This document shows positions 1 to 7,705 of a DNA stretch of 34,396 bases, in pieces; within the stretch, counting starts at the first letter, position 1; every line of letters starts with the position of its first letter. Both the position numbers and the translations under genes were made by a program. Location: assembly GCA_023411225.1 (NCBI GenBank), contig JAEYPA010000092.1:1-34396 (forward strand), in the 5' to 3' direction. The notes under the pieces are model-generated. The model was not told where the DNA came from, ran no database searches, and worked only from the letters and a program-made list of their open reading frames with translations. The DNA is from Bacillota bacterium. Lineage in GTDB: Bacteria > Bacillota > Clostridia > Lachnospirales > Lachnospiraceae.

Positions 1-6
1 GGGTGT

Positions 7-12
7 CTCCTT
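7..12 (-). promoter_or_regulatory. Ribosome binding site of a gene lying just beyond the left edge
   Basis: Read on the minus strand, an AAGGAG core lies 6 bases from the window edge, so a start codon is expected at or just outside position 1. It would be the next minus-strand gene after the arsP-like permease. Nothing of the protein is visible. Confidence 0.4.
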
Positions 13-112
13 TTGAACGATGATTTTATTAACCTGCCAGTTAACAATCATTATTCTATGGGTGACACTCATTTTTTGCAAACCCGTAATTTGTTACTTA
101 ACAGGAATGCTC

Positions 113-1120
113 CTAAATTAAAATATATTGTAATGCATTAAACACATATCCTGCCATTAATATACCAACCATGCAGATGACTATAAAAAGAGTCAGCAGT
201 TTTGGTTTAATTGCTTTCTTTAAGAGTATCATAGATGGCAAGGATAAGGTAGTTACAGCCATCATAAAGCTTAATATAGTTCCTAGCTGCGCTCCCTTTA
301 AAAGAAGAGCTTCTGCAACTGGAATCGTCCCAAAAATATCCGCGTACATAGGCGTACCGATTAAAGTAGCCAATACCACTCCAAAGGGATTATTACTTCC
401 CAAAGCATATTCAATCCATTTCTCTGGGATCCAGTTATGAATTACAGCACCTATTGCCACACCAATCAGTATAAACAAAATTACCTTCTTAAAAGTACTT
501 AGCATTTGGTCCTTGGCATATACTATCCGGTCTTTCCATGTAGTCTCTATTTCCTGTGCCTCTATCTTCCTTGCATTTAAAATAAAGTCCTCCACATAAG
601 CTTCCATATGAAGCTTCTCAATGAGTGTTCCTCCTATAACAGCCACTATTAATCCGAAGATAACATAGACAACTGCTACCTTAGTTCCAAAGATACTAGT
701 TAGTAAAATCAAGCTTCCCAAATCTACCATAGGAGACGAAATGAGAAATGAAAAGGTTACTCCCAGTGGAAGTCCTGAACTGGTGAACCCCATAAATAAT
801 GGAATGGAAGAACAGGAACAAAATGGAGTAACTGTGCCAAGAAGGGCGGCAATGGCATTCGCCCAGACACCATGAAATCTCCCCATTATCTTTTTACTGC
901 GCTCTGGAGGAAAATAACTCTGAATATATGAAATTATAAAAATCAAAGTACATAACAGTATACTTATCTTGATAACATCATATAGGAAAAACTGAATACT
1001 TCCACCTAATTTTCCAGATATATCTAACCCAATTCTCTCTAATCCAGCTCCAATTAACTGATTCAGCCACTTCATCCCAAGTATTTGATTCTGAATAAAT
1101 TCTCCAATCATGGCTGACAA
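113..1120 (-). CDS. arsP: ArsP/DUF318-family permease, probable organoarsenical or metal efflux
   Basis: This is a 335-residue polytopic membrane protein with about eight hydrophobic segments and a central loop at about residues 170-210. The cysteine motif TPFCSCSSIP near residue 100 is the hallmark of the DUF318/ArsP permease family; characterised ArsP proteins export trivalent organoarsenicals. It follows an ArsR-type repressor with overlapping reading frames, so the two are co-transcribed and probably translationally coupled. The start is uncertain: a TTG at 1120 has a close AAAGGAG, while an ATG at 1111 overlaps the arsR stop as ATGA. The substrate (organoarsenical, arsenite or another soft metal) cannot be read from sequence; the ArsR partner favours arsenic. 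Confidence 0.8.
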   Translation of the reverse strand: MSAMIGEFIQNQILGMKWLNQLIGAGLERIGLDISGKLGGSIQFFLYDVIKISILLCTLIFIISYIQSYFPPERSKKIMGRFHGVWANAIAALLGTVTPFCSCSSIPLFMGFTSSGLPLGVTFSFLISSPMVDLGSLILLTSIFGTKVAVVYVIFGLIVAVIGGTLIEKLHMEAYVEDFILNARKIEAQEIETTWKDRIVYAKDQMLSTFKKVILFILIGVAIGAVIHNWIPEKWIEYALGSNNPFGVVLATLIGTPMYADIFGTIPVAEALLLKGAQLGTILSFMMAVTTLSLPSMILLKKAIKPKLLTLFIVICMVGILMAGYVFNALQYILI

Positions 1121-1407
1121 CAGTCTCCTTTCCCGTTATTACATCGTAATTCGCCAATAAAATTACGGAATGCAGTTAGAATATCACAATTTAAGGAATA
1201 ATGAGACCATTTTCCCTCTTTTCGTGCTTCTACCAAACCACATTCCGTTAGTATCTTCATATGGTGGGAAAGGGTTGGCTGGGTAATCTCAAAAGCTTCT
1301 AACAATACACAGCCACACTTTTCCCCCTCAGACAGCATTTTTACAATTTTTAATCGATTGGCATCTCCTAATGCTTTACAAATAAGCGCAATATCCATCT
1401 CGCTCAT
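1108..1407 (-). CDS. arsR: ArsR/SmtB-family metalloid-responsive repressor
   Basis: A 99-residue winged-helix repressor. The recognition helix region reads ITQPTLSHHMKILTECGLV, typical of ArsR proteins. Cysteines 31 and 33 (GEKCGCVLLEAF) sit where classical ArsR has its ELCVCDL metal-binding motif on helix alpha-3, and the protein ends with a further Cys pair at 96-97 that could add a third ligand. The start is the ATG with AGGTGA five bases upstream. It is the first gene of a two-gene operon with the permease and should repress its own promoter, which lies inside a 19-bp-armed dyad at 1423-1470. As(III) or Sb(III) are the likely inducers by analogy. Confidence 0.9.
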   Translation of the reverse strand: MSEMDIALICKALGDANRLKIVKMLSEGEKCGCVLLEAFEITQPTLSHHMKILTECGLVEARKEGKWSHYSLNCDILTAFRNFIGELRCNNGKGDCCQP

Positions 1408-1422
1408 ACTTTCACCTCACAT

Positions 1423-1471
1423 TGATAATCATCTATGTGATTATTATATGCATCACATAGATAATTGTCAA
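1423..1471 (-). promoter_or_regulatory. arsR promoter embedded in an inverted-repeat operator
   Basis: On the minus strand a perfect sigma-A promoter is visible: TTGACA at 1471-1466, a 17-bp spacer, and TATAAT at 1448-1443. It lies within an inverted repeat with arms 1423-1441 and 1452-1470, identical at 17 of 19 positions, whose inner 11 bases (ATCTATGTGAT and its complement) are perfect. A repressor bound to the dyad would cover both promoter elements. The assignment to ArsR is inferred from position. Confidence 0.85.
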
Positions 1472-1481
1472 TGTAAAATAA

Positions 1482-2360
1482 CTATTTTTTCTGAATTGCT
1501 TTCATTTCGATATATCCTCTTTTACCGATAGGCTCCAATTGGATATGAGGTTGATTGGCATCCCATTCATATCCCCAGACACTAGGATCAAAGCGAATAA
1601 TGGCTTCCTGTACCTCATCAATGGCTTGACAGTATTCTTCCTCCAAAAACGGTTCTCCTTGAAATACCATATATTCTGCCTCCGGCAATTCGATTACGTC
1701 AAATCCCTCCGGTATCTCTCCATCATAGTCCACTGAAACCTCTACCCCCTGTACATATTCTGATGTATTGGGTTTACGGTACTGTCTTGGAAGCCATAAG
1801 CAGACCGGTTCTCCACTAATGCTTTGCATACTGCTTAACAATCCCCATATATCACATCCTACTTCCTCACAATAGTCAAAATAATCCTTAGCTGCAATTC
1901 CTCTCTTGATCAATACTTTTCTTGCCGGTTTTTGAATCTTTTGCATAAATATATTTTTTACTTCCTTCATTACTTTATGCTCCTTCCTAATTTCCTGATA
2001 AACGACCCCATAAGGGATAAATAGGTTAATCGGTACCGGATTTTTAGCATACTCACTTGGATTACATCCAAACTCTCTATTAAAAGCTCTCTGATACCCA
2101 TCAACACTATGAAACCCCAAATCAAGTGCCACATCGATAATGCGACAGTTTTCACTCTTTAAACGAAGAGCAGACTTTGACAGCTTTAGGCGCCTAATAT
2201 AGTCTGATGGTGTATAATTGGTATGTTCCTTAAAAAGACGGTAAGAGTACCATGGAGAAAACAGGGAGACCTTTGACAGATCAGCTAAGGTAATGGTTTC
2301 ATTAATGTGAGATTCAATATAATCTTGCATTCTTTGTACTGCTAATGTTTGTTCTCGCAT
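1482..2360 (-). CDS. AraC-family regulator with C-terminal GyrI-like effector domain
   Basis: A 292-residue protein. Residues about 8-105 form a double helix-turn-helix of the AraC/XylS type (IIDVALDLGFHSVDGYQRAF, then FGCNPSEYAK). Residues about 130-290 resemble the GyrI/SbmC small-molecule-binding fold seen in Rob and many drug-sensing activators. The start has GGGAGG five bases upstream. It lies 64 bp after the ABC exporter permease on the same strand with no terminator between, so it may be co-transcribed with the exporter and control it. A multidrug or antibiotic sensing role is inferred from domain architecture. Confidence 0.85.
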   Translation of the reverse strand: MREQTLAVQRMQDYIESHINETITLADLSKVSLFSPWYSYRLFKEHTNYTPSDYIRRLKLSKSALRLKSENCRIIDVALDLGFHSVDGYQRAFNREFGCNPSEYAKNPVPINLFIPYGVVYQEIRKEHKVMKEVKNIFMQKIQKPARKVLIKRGIAAKDYFDYCEEVGCDIWGLLSSMQSISGEPVCLWLPRQYRKPNTSEYVQGVEVSVDYDGEIPEGFDVIELPEAEYMVFQGEPFLEEEYCQAIDEVQEAIIRFDPSVWGYEWDANQPHIQLEPIGKRGYIEMKAIQKK

Positions 2361-2424
2361 AACAGCCTCCCAACTAATATATTATACTTTCTATGATACT
2401 CTAACTCTCTATACTTTTCTATCC

Positions 2425-3168
2425 CTATTCCCAACGAAAAACCTTGATGGAAATGCTAATGAAAATAATTGCAATAAGCACCATAATCACAACTGGAAGT
2501 AGAATCTGATTTAACGGTTCACCGGTAGTAGCTGCTTTTAATATTTTAATTCCTTGAGTAAGCGGCATTACATCAACCACATATTGCATAGTCTTTGGCA
2601 TAACCTCATAAGGTAAGGTTGCTCCCGAAAATGTCAACATAGGAAAATATAGAACTGATGCTATGATAGAAGCCTGTTTACTGTTTTTTGCTACTCCCCC
2701 TACTAAGACACCAATACTTAGAATAGAAGTCAAAACCAGAACCCATCCACCGCAGAACAAGAGAACAGACCCTTTCATTGTAAAGCCCCAGAAGAGCTTA
2801 GCTACAATCCATAAAAGAATAGCAGATAAAATAGAGTATAAGGTATATATAGTAAAATGAACAAACAGAATCAGCGCTGGGCTTACCGGCGTCACCTGAA
2901 ATCTCTTTAAGATTTTTCTTTCTCTATAATCAGAGATGAGAATCGGCAGTCCCATTAATCCGCTAGCGCAGATTGCAATACTACTTAACGCTCCAAAGGA
3001 TTGCTCTATAAACGTATAATTGGCTCCCTCAAAGGCAGGTTTATTACCATAGATAACACCTAATATTACCAACACAATTACAGGCATAATTAGGGCAAAG
3101 ATTATCATATTCATATCCCGTATTGACAGCTTACCCTCTATCTTTAACATCTTCCTAAAAGTCTTCAT
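2425..3168 (-). CDS. ABC-2 type exporter permease
   Basis: A 247-residue, six-helix ABC-2 type permease (residues about 20-245). The ATG at 3168 is preferred over longer in-frame starts because a perfect AGGAGG lies six bases upstream; the resulting 14-base overlap with the ATPase gene suggests translational coupling. With the ATP-binding subunit upstream it forms a small exporter of the drug, bacteriocin or lipid type. No substrate can be deduced. The neighbouring AraC/GyrI regulator hints at export of a small toxic compound. Confidence 0.85.
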   Translation of the reverse strand: MKTFRKMLKIEGKLSIRDMNMIIFALIMPVIVLVILGVIYGNKPAFEGANYTFIEQSFGALSSIAICASGLMGLPILISDYRERKILKRFQVTPVSPALILFVHFTIYTLYSILSAILLWIVAKLFWGFTMKGSVLLFCGGWVLVLTSILSIGVLVGGVAKNSKQASIIASVLYFPMLTFSGATLPYEVMPKTMQYVVDVMPLTQGIKILKAATTGEPLNQILLPVVIMVLIAIIFISISIKVFRWE

Positions 3169-3892
3169 TCTCTTCCTCCTGATCTGAATACCACAGATAG
3201 GCATCCTCTAACTTTTCATATGGACTTTGTTCAATTGCCTCTGCAACTGTCCCTTTAAACACTGTCTCTCCCTTTTTTAGGATACATATTTGATCACATA
3301 AGGCCTCTACCTCATCCATAAAATGGGAAGTCAATAATATGGTAAGTCCTTTCTTTTTCAGTCCCTCTATTGTCTTCCAAACCTCTCTTCTAGCCCTGGT
3401 ATCAAGGCCAGTTGTAAGTTCATCTAAAAAAACAATGTCTGGGTTAGGAATCAAAGCAAGAATAATGAATAACCGTTGCCGTTCTCCACCCGAAAGCTTC
3501 TTCACCTGCATGTTAAGTTTGTCTGCGATACCAAACTTTTTTAATAACTCTCTAAAGTCTTCTGGATTCTTATAGAGAGAAGCTGTTTCCTCGCATAATT
3601 CATCCACTCGTATTTCATTCTGATAATTTGCCTCTTGAAACTGTACTCCTACCTTTTGAAATAATACTTTTCGATCTTTCCTTGGATTCTTGCCCAAGAT
3701 AGATACATACCCTTCCTCTGGTTTTTTAATCCCAAGTATACATTCTATACTGGTGGTTTTACCTGCTCCATTAGCACCTAGTAAGCCAAGGATTTCTCCC
3801 TTTTTTACTGTTAGGTTAAGCTCTTTTACGACTGCATTGCCTCCATATAATTTGGATAGCTGCTTTACCTGAATTACTTCATCCACATTCAT
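3155..3892 (-). CDS. ABC exporter ATP-binding protein
   Basis: A 245-residue nucleotide-binding subunit. Motifs in order are Walker A GANGAGKTT (about residue 40), Q-loop FQEANYQ, signature LSGGERQR, Walker B IVFLDE followed by the D-loop TTGLD, and H-loop LLTSHF. It pairs with the ABC-2 permease that overlaps its 3' end. The ATG at 3892 is only two bases from AGGAGG; the GTG two codons further in (3886) has better spacing and may be the true start. The region upstream to 3971 shows no convincing promoter. Confidence 0.9.
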   Translation of the reverse strand: MNVDEVIQVKQLSKLYGGNAVVKELNLTVKKGEILGLLGANGAGKTTSIECILGIKKPEEGYVSILGKNPRKDRKVLFQKVGVQFQEANYQNEIRVDELCEETASLYKNPEDFRELLKKFGIADKLNMQVKKLSGGERQRLFIILALIPNPDIVFLDELTTGLDTRARREVWKTIEGLKKKGLTILLTSHFMDEVEALCDQICILKKGETVFKGTVAEAIEQSPYEKLEDAYLWYSDQEEENEDF

Positions 3893-3971
3893 CGCCTCCT
3901 ATTTTCACATCTATCTTATCCTTATGTAAAAATAGATTCTCGACTTTTTTTGCTGTTCTAAAGCATTCAGT

Positions 3972-4553
3972 TTAGTTTTTGTTTTTTATTTTACATATTC
4001 CTTGTGTCATAGTCCCCATCGGACAATATACGCACCAAGAACGAGGCTTAAAAAGAATCATCGTAACCAATCCAAGTATGGTAGAAGTTAGCATCATACT
4101 GTAAAACCCAAAAGCGAATTGCGCCACCCATGGTTCTACTATAGAACTGTTATAAGCGAACTTTGCTGGGACTTTAAAAGTCCATAATAACTTTAGCACT
4201 TGACGTAGATCACTGGTTCCGGCAAATACCATATAGGTAGTCACTAACATTGCACCAAACATAGTCATAAAAAATGTTAAAAATCCATACCGAAACCATT
4301 TACTCCTAAGGAAACTGGGAATATTTCTCTTTCTGGATAATTTGCAGTCATTACCCAATAGTTGGAATAACTGTCCTCTGCCACAATATTTATTGCAATA
4401 TGATTTGTTGCCTTTTTTAGTCGAAATAATAATGGGTACCAGAAAGCAAATAAGCCCAATCCAAGCAAATAGGATATTAAATAACCCTATAATCATATAC
4501 AGTAGAGAGGCAATCCACAGATAGTCATACCATTTCTTTTTCTTATGCTTCAT
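3972..4553 (-). CDS. Membrane-bound Fe-S protein, NapH/ferredoxin-type
   Basis: A 193-residue protein with about four transmembrane helices (residues about 12-45, 88-112, 145-170). It has two cysteine groups at cytoplasmic-side positions: C53-x3-C57 with C70, and C174-x2-C177-P with C187 near the C-terminus. This matches the NapH/YccM-like family of membrane proteins that pass electrons between the quinone pool or a flavoprotein and a soluble ferredoxin. Its start overlaps the end of the two-cluster ferredoxin gene, so the pair probably works together. The family normally carries more FeS cysteines, so this is a reduced version. The electron donor and acceptor are unknown. Confidence 0.65.
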   Translation of the reverse strand: MKHKKKKWYDYLWIASLLYMIIGLFNILFAWIGLICFLVPIIISTKKGNKSYCNKYCGRGQLFQLLGNDCKLSRKRNIPSFLRSKWFRYGFLTFFMTMFGAMLVTTYMVFAGTSDLRQVLKLLWTFKVPAKFAYNSSIVEPWVAQFAFGFYSMMLTSTILGLVTMILFKPRSWCVYCPMGTMTQGICKIKNKN

Positions 4554-4758
4554 TCATGTCACCTCTTTCTATTATTTTAATAACTGAAGCAGGACAAGCT
4601 TTGGCACATAACCCACATCCAATGCATTGTTGTTGGGAAACCACAGCATGGATTCCATTCGGTACTGTTATAGCATATCTAGGGCAAACCTTTATGCAAC
4701 TTCCACAAGCTACACATAATTGTTCCTCTACAACCGCTATTTTTCTTAGTCTTGCCAT
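4543..4758 (-). CDS. Two-[4Fe-4S] ferredoxin
   Basis: A 71-residue ferredoxin with two complete CxxCxxCxxxC motifs: C15, C18, C21, C25 and C45, C48, C51, C55, with Pro after the last Cys of each. This is the classical clostridial 2[4Fe-4S] pattern. I start it at the ATG at 4758 (AAAGGAG 11 bases upstream); an open frame continues upstream to a TTG at 4875, but that stretch runs into the terminator of the neighbouring operon and is non-conserved in look. It overlaps the membrane Fe-S gene by 11 bases and is the first gene of that pair. Confidence 0.85.
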   Translation of the reverse strand: MARLRKIAVVEEQLCVACGSCIKVCPRYAITVPNGIHAVVSQQQCIGCGLCAKACPASVIKIIERGDMNEA

Positions 4759-4821
4759 TGTAATAAATACTCCTTTCAACAGCCTTAAATACCTATACCT
4801 GGCAGTAGGCGTTTTAAAAAG

Positions 4822-4862
4822 ACTATATCTAATAACAACCTTTTCTTCAGTGACTTGGTCAC
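4822..4862 (-). promoter_or_regulatory. Putative activator site and -10 for the ferredoxin pair
   Basis: A perfect dyad GTGAC-TTG-GTCAC lies at 4850-4862. Downstream on the minus strand is a -10-like TATAGT (4827-4822) with no good -35. The dyad centre falls about 41 bases upstream of the expected start site, the class II position used by CRP/FNR-family activators. The half-sites resemble CRP (TGTGA/TCAC), but the spacing is one base short of the CRP consensus, so the regulator is not certain. Confidence 0.35.
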
Positions 4863-4877
4863 AAATGTAAAACAAAA

Positions 4878-4903
4878 CAGACTAACAATTGCCTGTTAGT
4901 CTG
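4878..4903 (-). terminator. Rho-independent terminator of the dlt-like operon
   Basis: A perfect 10-bp stem (CAGACTAACA at 4878-4887 with its complement at 4894-4903) encloses a 6-base loop and is followed on the minus strand by TTTTGTTTT. It starts four bases after the stop codon of the SGNH gene. Confidence 0.9.
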
Positions 4904-4907
4904 CTGC

Positions 4908-5867
4908 TCATTCACTTTCTACTATTTTTTTATTGTATTCTTCTAGTCCTTTGTTCCAGTCTGCATAATTACTATCCTGCCGATGATCTGGTAAGTCATA
5001 CTGTTCATCTAGGTATGTTCCTAGATACTTGGAAACCTTAGTTGCCCCTTTCACGTTCAGATGATCTCCCTTGTCCCTGGTATCCTTTTCCCAATTTATA
5101 GAGATTTTATCATTTTCTAAATTCAAGTCCAGGTAAGTAATTCCATTCTCCTTGGCAAATGCCTCTATCCCGTTGTGACGCATATAGTTCCAGTTTGCAA
5201 GACTCGGGGTACTCACAAAGATAAGTTTTACATTATACTCCTGACAAAGTGTTATCATGTCCTTTAAGCAATCCTGATTTAACTCTGGAATCTCTTTTTT
5301 CTTATCACTATGTTTCATGTACTCATAGTATTCGCCTGGTTTATTCTCATGAAATGGAATATATCCTTTAAAGACACTTTCAGTATCCTTGGCAATCTCT
5401 CCATTAAAATCATTAAGGTTCATTCTCTTCCATCTGTTATGATATTTAATAATAGGTATCTTTCTCGCAACCTTTGCTCCAATGTAATTATTTAAATTGA
5501 ATTTTCGATAGACAGCATTGGTCTCTAAGATAATAATCTTTGGTTTCTGGTTCTTCAAAGTACTTGCCATAAATTCATAAGAATCAAACAAATACTGACC
5601 ACTTGTAGCACATACATAGGATGTAAAACCTCTGTCCTCCCACATACACATCGGAGAAATGGAGCTATAAGTCTCGCTATCTCCCACTACCAACACATCA
5701 AGGGTATTGTTGGGCTCCTCTGTGATGCCATAAGCTGCCATATCACTAATTGCGAAGTTGGTTGCACCATGTTTCGGTAGAAATAAATAAGAGAATACAG
5801 CTACAAACACTAGGAAAATAAGGAAGAATACCGTTACGCGTAATATTAACCTGACATTTTTATTCAT
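4908..5867 (-). CDS. DltD-like SGNH-fold membrane-anchored protein
   Basis: A 319-residue protein with one N-terminal transmembrane anchor (residues 8-30) and an extracellular SGNH/GDSL-like domain. The nucleophile block is VVGDSETYSS with Ser64, and the C-terminal Asp-x-x-His-like block is DKGDHLN with Asp268 and His269. DltD, its closest functional model, helps pass D-alanine from MBOAT DltB to teichoic acid outside the membrane. It is the last gene of the five-gene operon, 12 bases after the MBOAT gene, with AGGAGG upstream. The role in transfer of an acyl group outside the cell is inferred from operon context; acyl esterase activity is the alternative. Confidence 0.7.
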   Translation of the reverse strand: MNKNVRLILRVTVFFLIFLVFVAVFSYLFLPKHGATNFAISDMAAYGITEEPNNTLDVLVVGDSETYSSISPMCMWEDRGFTSYVCATSGQYLFDSYEFMASTLKNQKPKIIILETNAVYRKFNLNNYIGAKVARKIPIIKYHNRWKRMNLNDFNGEIAKDTESVFKGYIPFHENKPGEYYEYMKHSDKKKEIPELNQDCLKDMITLCQEYNVKLIFVSTPSLANWNYMRHNGIEAFAKENGITYLDLNLENDKISINWEKDTRDKGDHLNVKGATKVSKYLGTYLDEQYDLPDHRQDSNYADWNKGLEEYNKKIVESE

Positions 5868-5879
5868 ACTTCCATCCTC

Positions 5880-7472
5880 CTAGAAACTGGCGTACATAGG
5901 TTCTACAGGATAATAACCTGAACCATATGCACCAAAAATGATAATAAAGAAAATCAGAGCATAGTAAAATACCCAGCGGACGGCTATATTTTTCTTACCT
6001 ATCTCCTGTCTGATTTCTATTCCACGTTCCTTTAAGATGCTTATAACCAATATGATAATAAGAGCTATTAAAACAATAAAATAGTCGTGCTTATCCAAAC
6101 CCATTTTAAATAGAAGACCACTTTGTATAGAGGCCAATGAGAAGTTGGTAACCATATTATGGAACATAGCAAGTCCTGTATCCAAGCCGTCGGCCCTAAA
6201 GAACAATTCTCCTATGTTGACAAGAAGGAAAGTTCTAGCTATCTGCCAACCCTTATATGGCATACTTTGTCGACTTAGATGTAATTTTGATGTTACTGTT
6301 TTCACAAAAGGTTCTATGATGTTACCAGACAAGATTAGAACAAAATGATACATTCCAAAAAAGATATACTGCCAACCAGAACCATGCCAAAGTCCGTTAC
6401 TAATCCACACACAGAACAATGCAATAGAGCCTGCAATTAAAGGTCCAAAATGATTGCCAATACGTTTTCTGGCTGATGTTGTAATACGTTTCATAGGCTT
6501 TGCCATGGAAACTGGATAGAATATATAGTCCTTAAACCATGTGCCCAAAGTAATATGCCATCTAGTCCAAAACTCTGATATAGTTTTAGAGAAAAATGGC
6601 TGTCTAAAATTCTCAGGTATCTTTATTCCAAATATTTCACTTGTACCTATGACTACATCCATAGTACCTGAAAAGTCCATATAAAGCTGAATGGTATAGC
6701 AAAACATTGCAATGGCAATAACACCACCATCTACTTTTTCGTTTTGACGGAAAACATTGATAATAAATAGGTTTAACCGGTCTGCAACAACCATTTTCTT
6801 CATTAAACCATACATAATCCGTTGAATACCCATAGTCATATTGCTATAGGTGATTTTGCTTCCTTGCCAGAGTTTTTCTGCAGTCTGGCCATAGCGACAT
6901 ATAGGTCCTTCCATGATCTGTGGAAAGAAGGCCATAAACAAAGCAAGTCTACCTATGTTTTTATCTGCTTTTGTAGTTCCTCGATATACATCCAAGATGT
7001 AGGAAACTGCCTGTAACGTATAGAACGAGATTCCAATTGGCTGCAAAAACTTAGGTATCGGAAGCTGTACAGGAAGATGCATTACGCTTAAAAGGGAATT
7101 AATATTTGTACCCAAAAAGCCGGAGTACTTTACAATTAGTAAGATTCCAATATGTAATACTACACCAAAAGCCACCACTTTACGTTGTTTATGATTATAA
7201 AGTGCCTTAATCATCTTTCTATCTTCTTTTTCAGCATTCGATAGTACTTGGTCCCTCTCATCCTGCAAGGAAGCCAGCCATAAACCAATATGGTGGATGG
7301 ACATAGTAGAAAACAATAGATATACTAAAAGGCTTCCACTTATAGACCAGAAAAAAAGATAACTCACTCCCAACAATACTTTCCACCGATGCTTCTGAGG
7401 CACAAGATTATAAACCAATATAGTAGCTGGTAAAAGTAGTGCCAGAAAAGGAAAGGAAAAGTACGAAGACAT
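5880..7472 (-). CDS. MBOAT-family membrane acyltransferase (DltB/AlgI-like)
   Basis: A 530-residue polytopic protein with about ten or more membrane segments. The MBOAT signature is visible: SEFWTRWHITLGTWFKDYIFYP and, further on, SNGLWHGSGWQYIFFGMYH, whose WHG histidine is the expected catalytic residue. MBOATs of the DltB/AlgI/PatA type move an acyl group from an intracellular thioester across the membrane to an extracellular acceptor. Length is nearer AlgI than a typical 400-residue DltB. The ATG at 7472 is chosen because AGGAGG lies 9-10 bases upstream. The gene follows the carrier protein stop by two bases, implying tight coupling with the carrier-bound donor. Confidence 0.88.
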   Translation of the reverse strand: MSSYFSFPFLALLLPATILVYNLVPQKHRWKVLLGVSYLFFWSISGSLLVYLLFSTMSIHHIGLWLASLQDERDQVLSNAEKEDRKMIKALYNHKQRKVVAFGVVLHIGILLIVKYSGFLGTNINSLLSVMHLPVQLPIPKFLQPIGISFYTLQAVSYILDVYRGTTKADKNIGRLALFMAFFPQIMEGPICRYGQTAEKLWQGSKITYSNMTMGIQRIMYGLMKKMVVADRLNLFIINVFRQNEKVDGGVIAIAMFCYTIQLYMDFSGTMDVVIGTSEIFGIKIPENFRQPFFSKTISEFWTRWHITLGTWFKDYIFYPVSMAKPMKRITTSARKRIGNHFGPLIAGSIALFCVWISNGLWHGSGWQYIFFGMYHFVLILSGNIIEPFVKTVTSKLHLSRQSMPYKGWQIARTFLLVNIGELFFRADGLDTGLAMFHNMVTNFSLASIQSGLLFKMGLDKHDYFIVLIALIIILVISILKERGIEIRQEIGKKNIAVRWVFYYALIFFIIIFGAYGSGYYPVEPMYASF

Positions 7473-7474
7473 GT

Positions 7475-7705
7475 TTACTCTTCCTCCTGAATCTTCACAA
7501 TCATTTTCCACATAGCCTTAGCAGAATTAAAATTGGCAGGTATAATTTCTACTGTTGGAATCGTAATATCAAATTCTTCTTCGATTTCTGCAATTAGTGA
7601 CAAGATAGATAAAGAATCTAAGTAATGTCCATCAATCAAATCCTGGCAGGTAGCATAATCTACCTCAGGTTGTATTTCCTCTAATATTTCGATAAGTCTT
7701 TCCAT
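7475..7705 (-). CDS. Small acyl/aminoacyl carrier protein (DltC-like)
   Basis: A 76-residue carrier protein. The phosphopantetheine site is GHYLDSLSILSLIAEIE with Ser31 in the DSLS motif, and the rest has the acidic four-helix composition of DltC and ACPs. It should carry the amino acid activated by the adenylation enzyme as a thioester and present it to the decarboxylase and to the MBOAT protein. The start has GAGGAG eight bases upstream and overlaps the decarboxylase gene by 25 bases. Confidence 0.88.
   Translation of the reverse strand: MERLIEILEEIQPEVDYATCQDLIDGHYLDSLSILSLIAEIEEEFDITIPTVEIIPANFNSAKAMWKMIVKIQEEE

Noticed and set aside
20..51. Integron attC-like site at the left edge
   Set aside because: The GTTAA arms do not fit the GTTRRRY core-site rule and there is no integrase or gene cassette nearby.
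4759..4875. N-terminal extension of the ferredoxin
   Set aside because: The extra frame begins at a TTG next to the neighbouring operon's terminator stem, covers the putative promoter and dyad, and has no ribosome site; the 71-residue version is the standard ferredoxin length.
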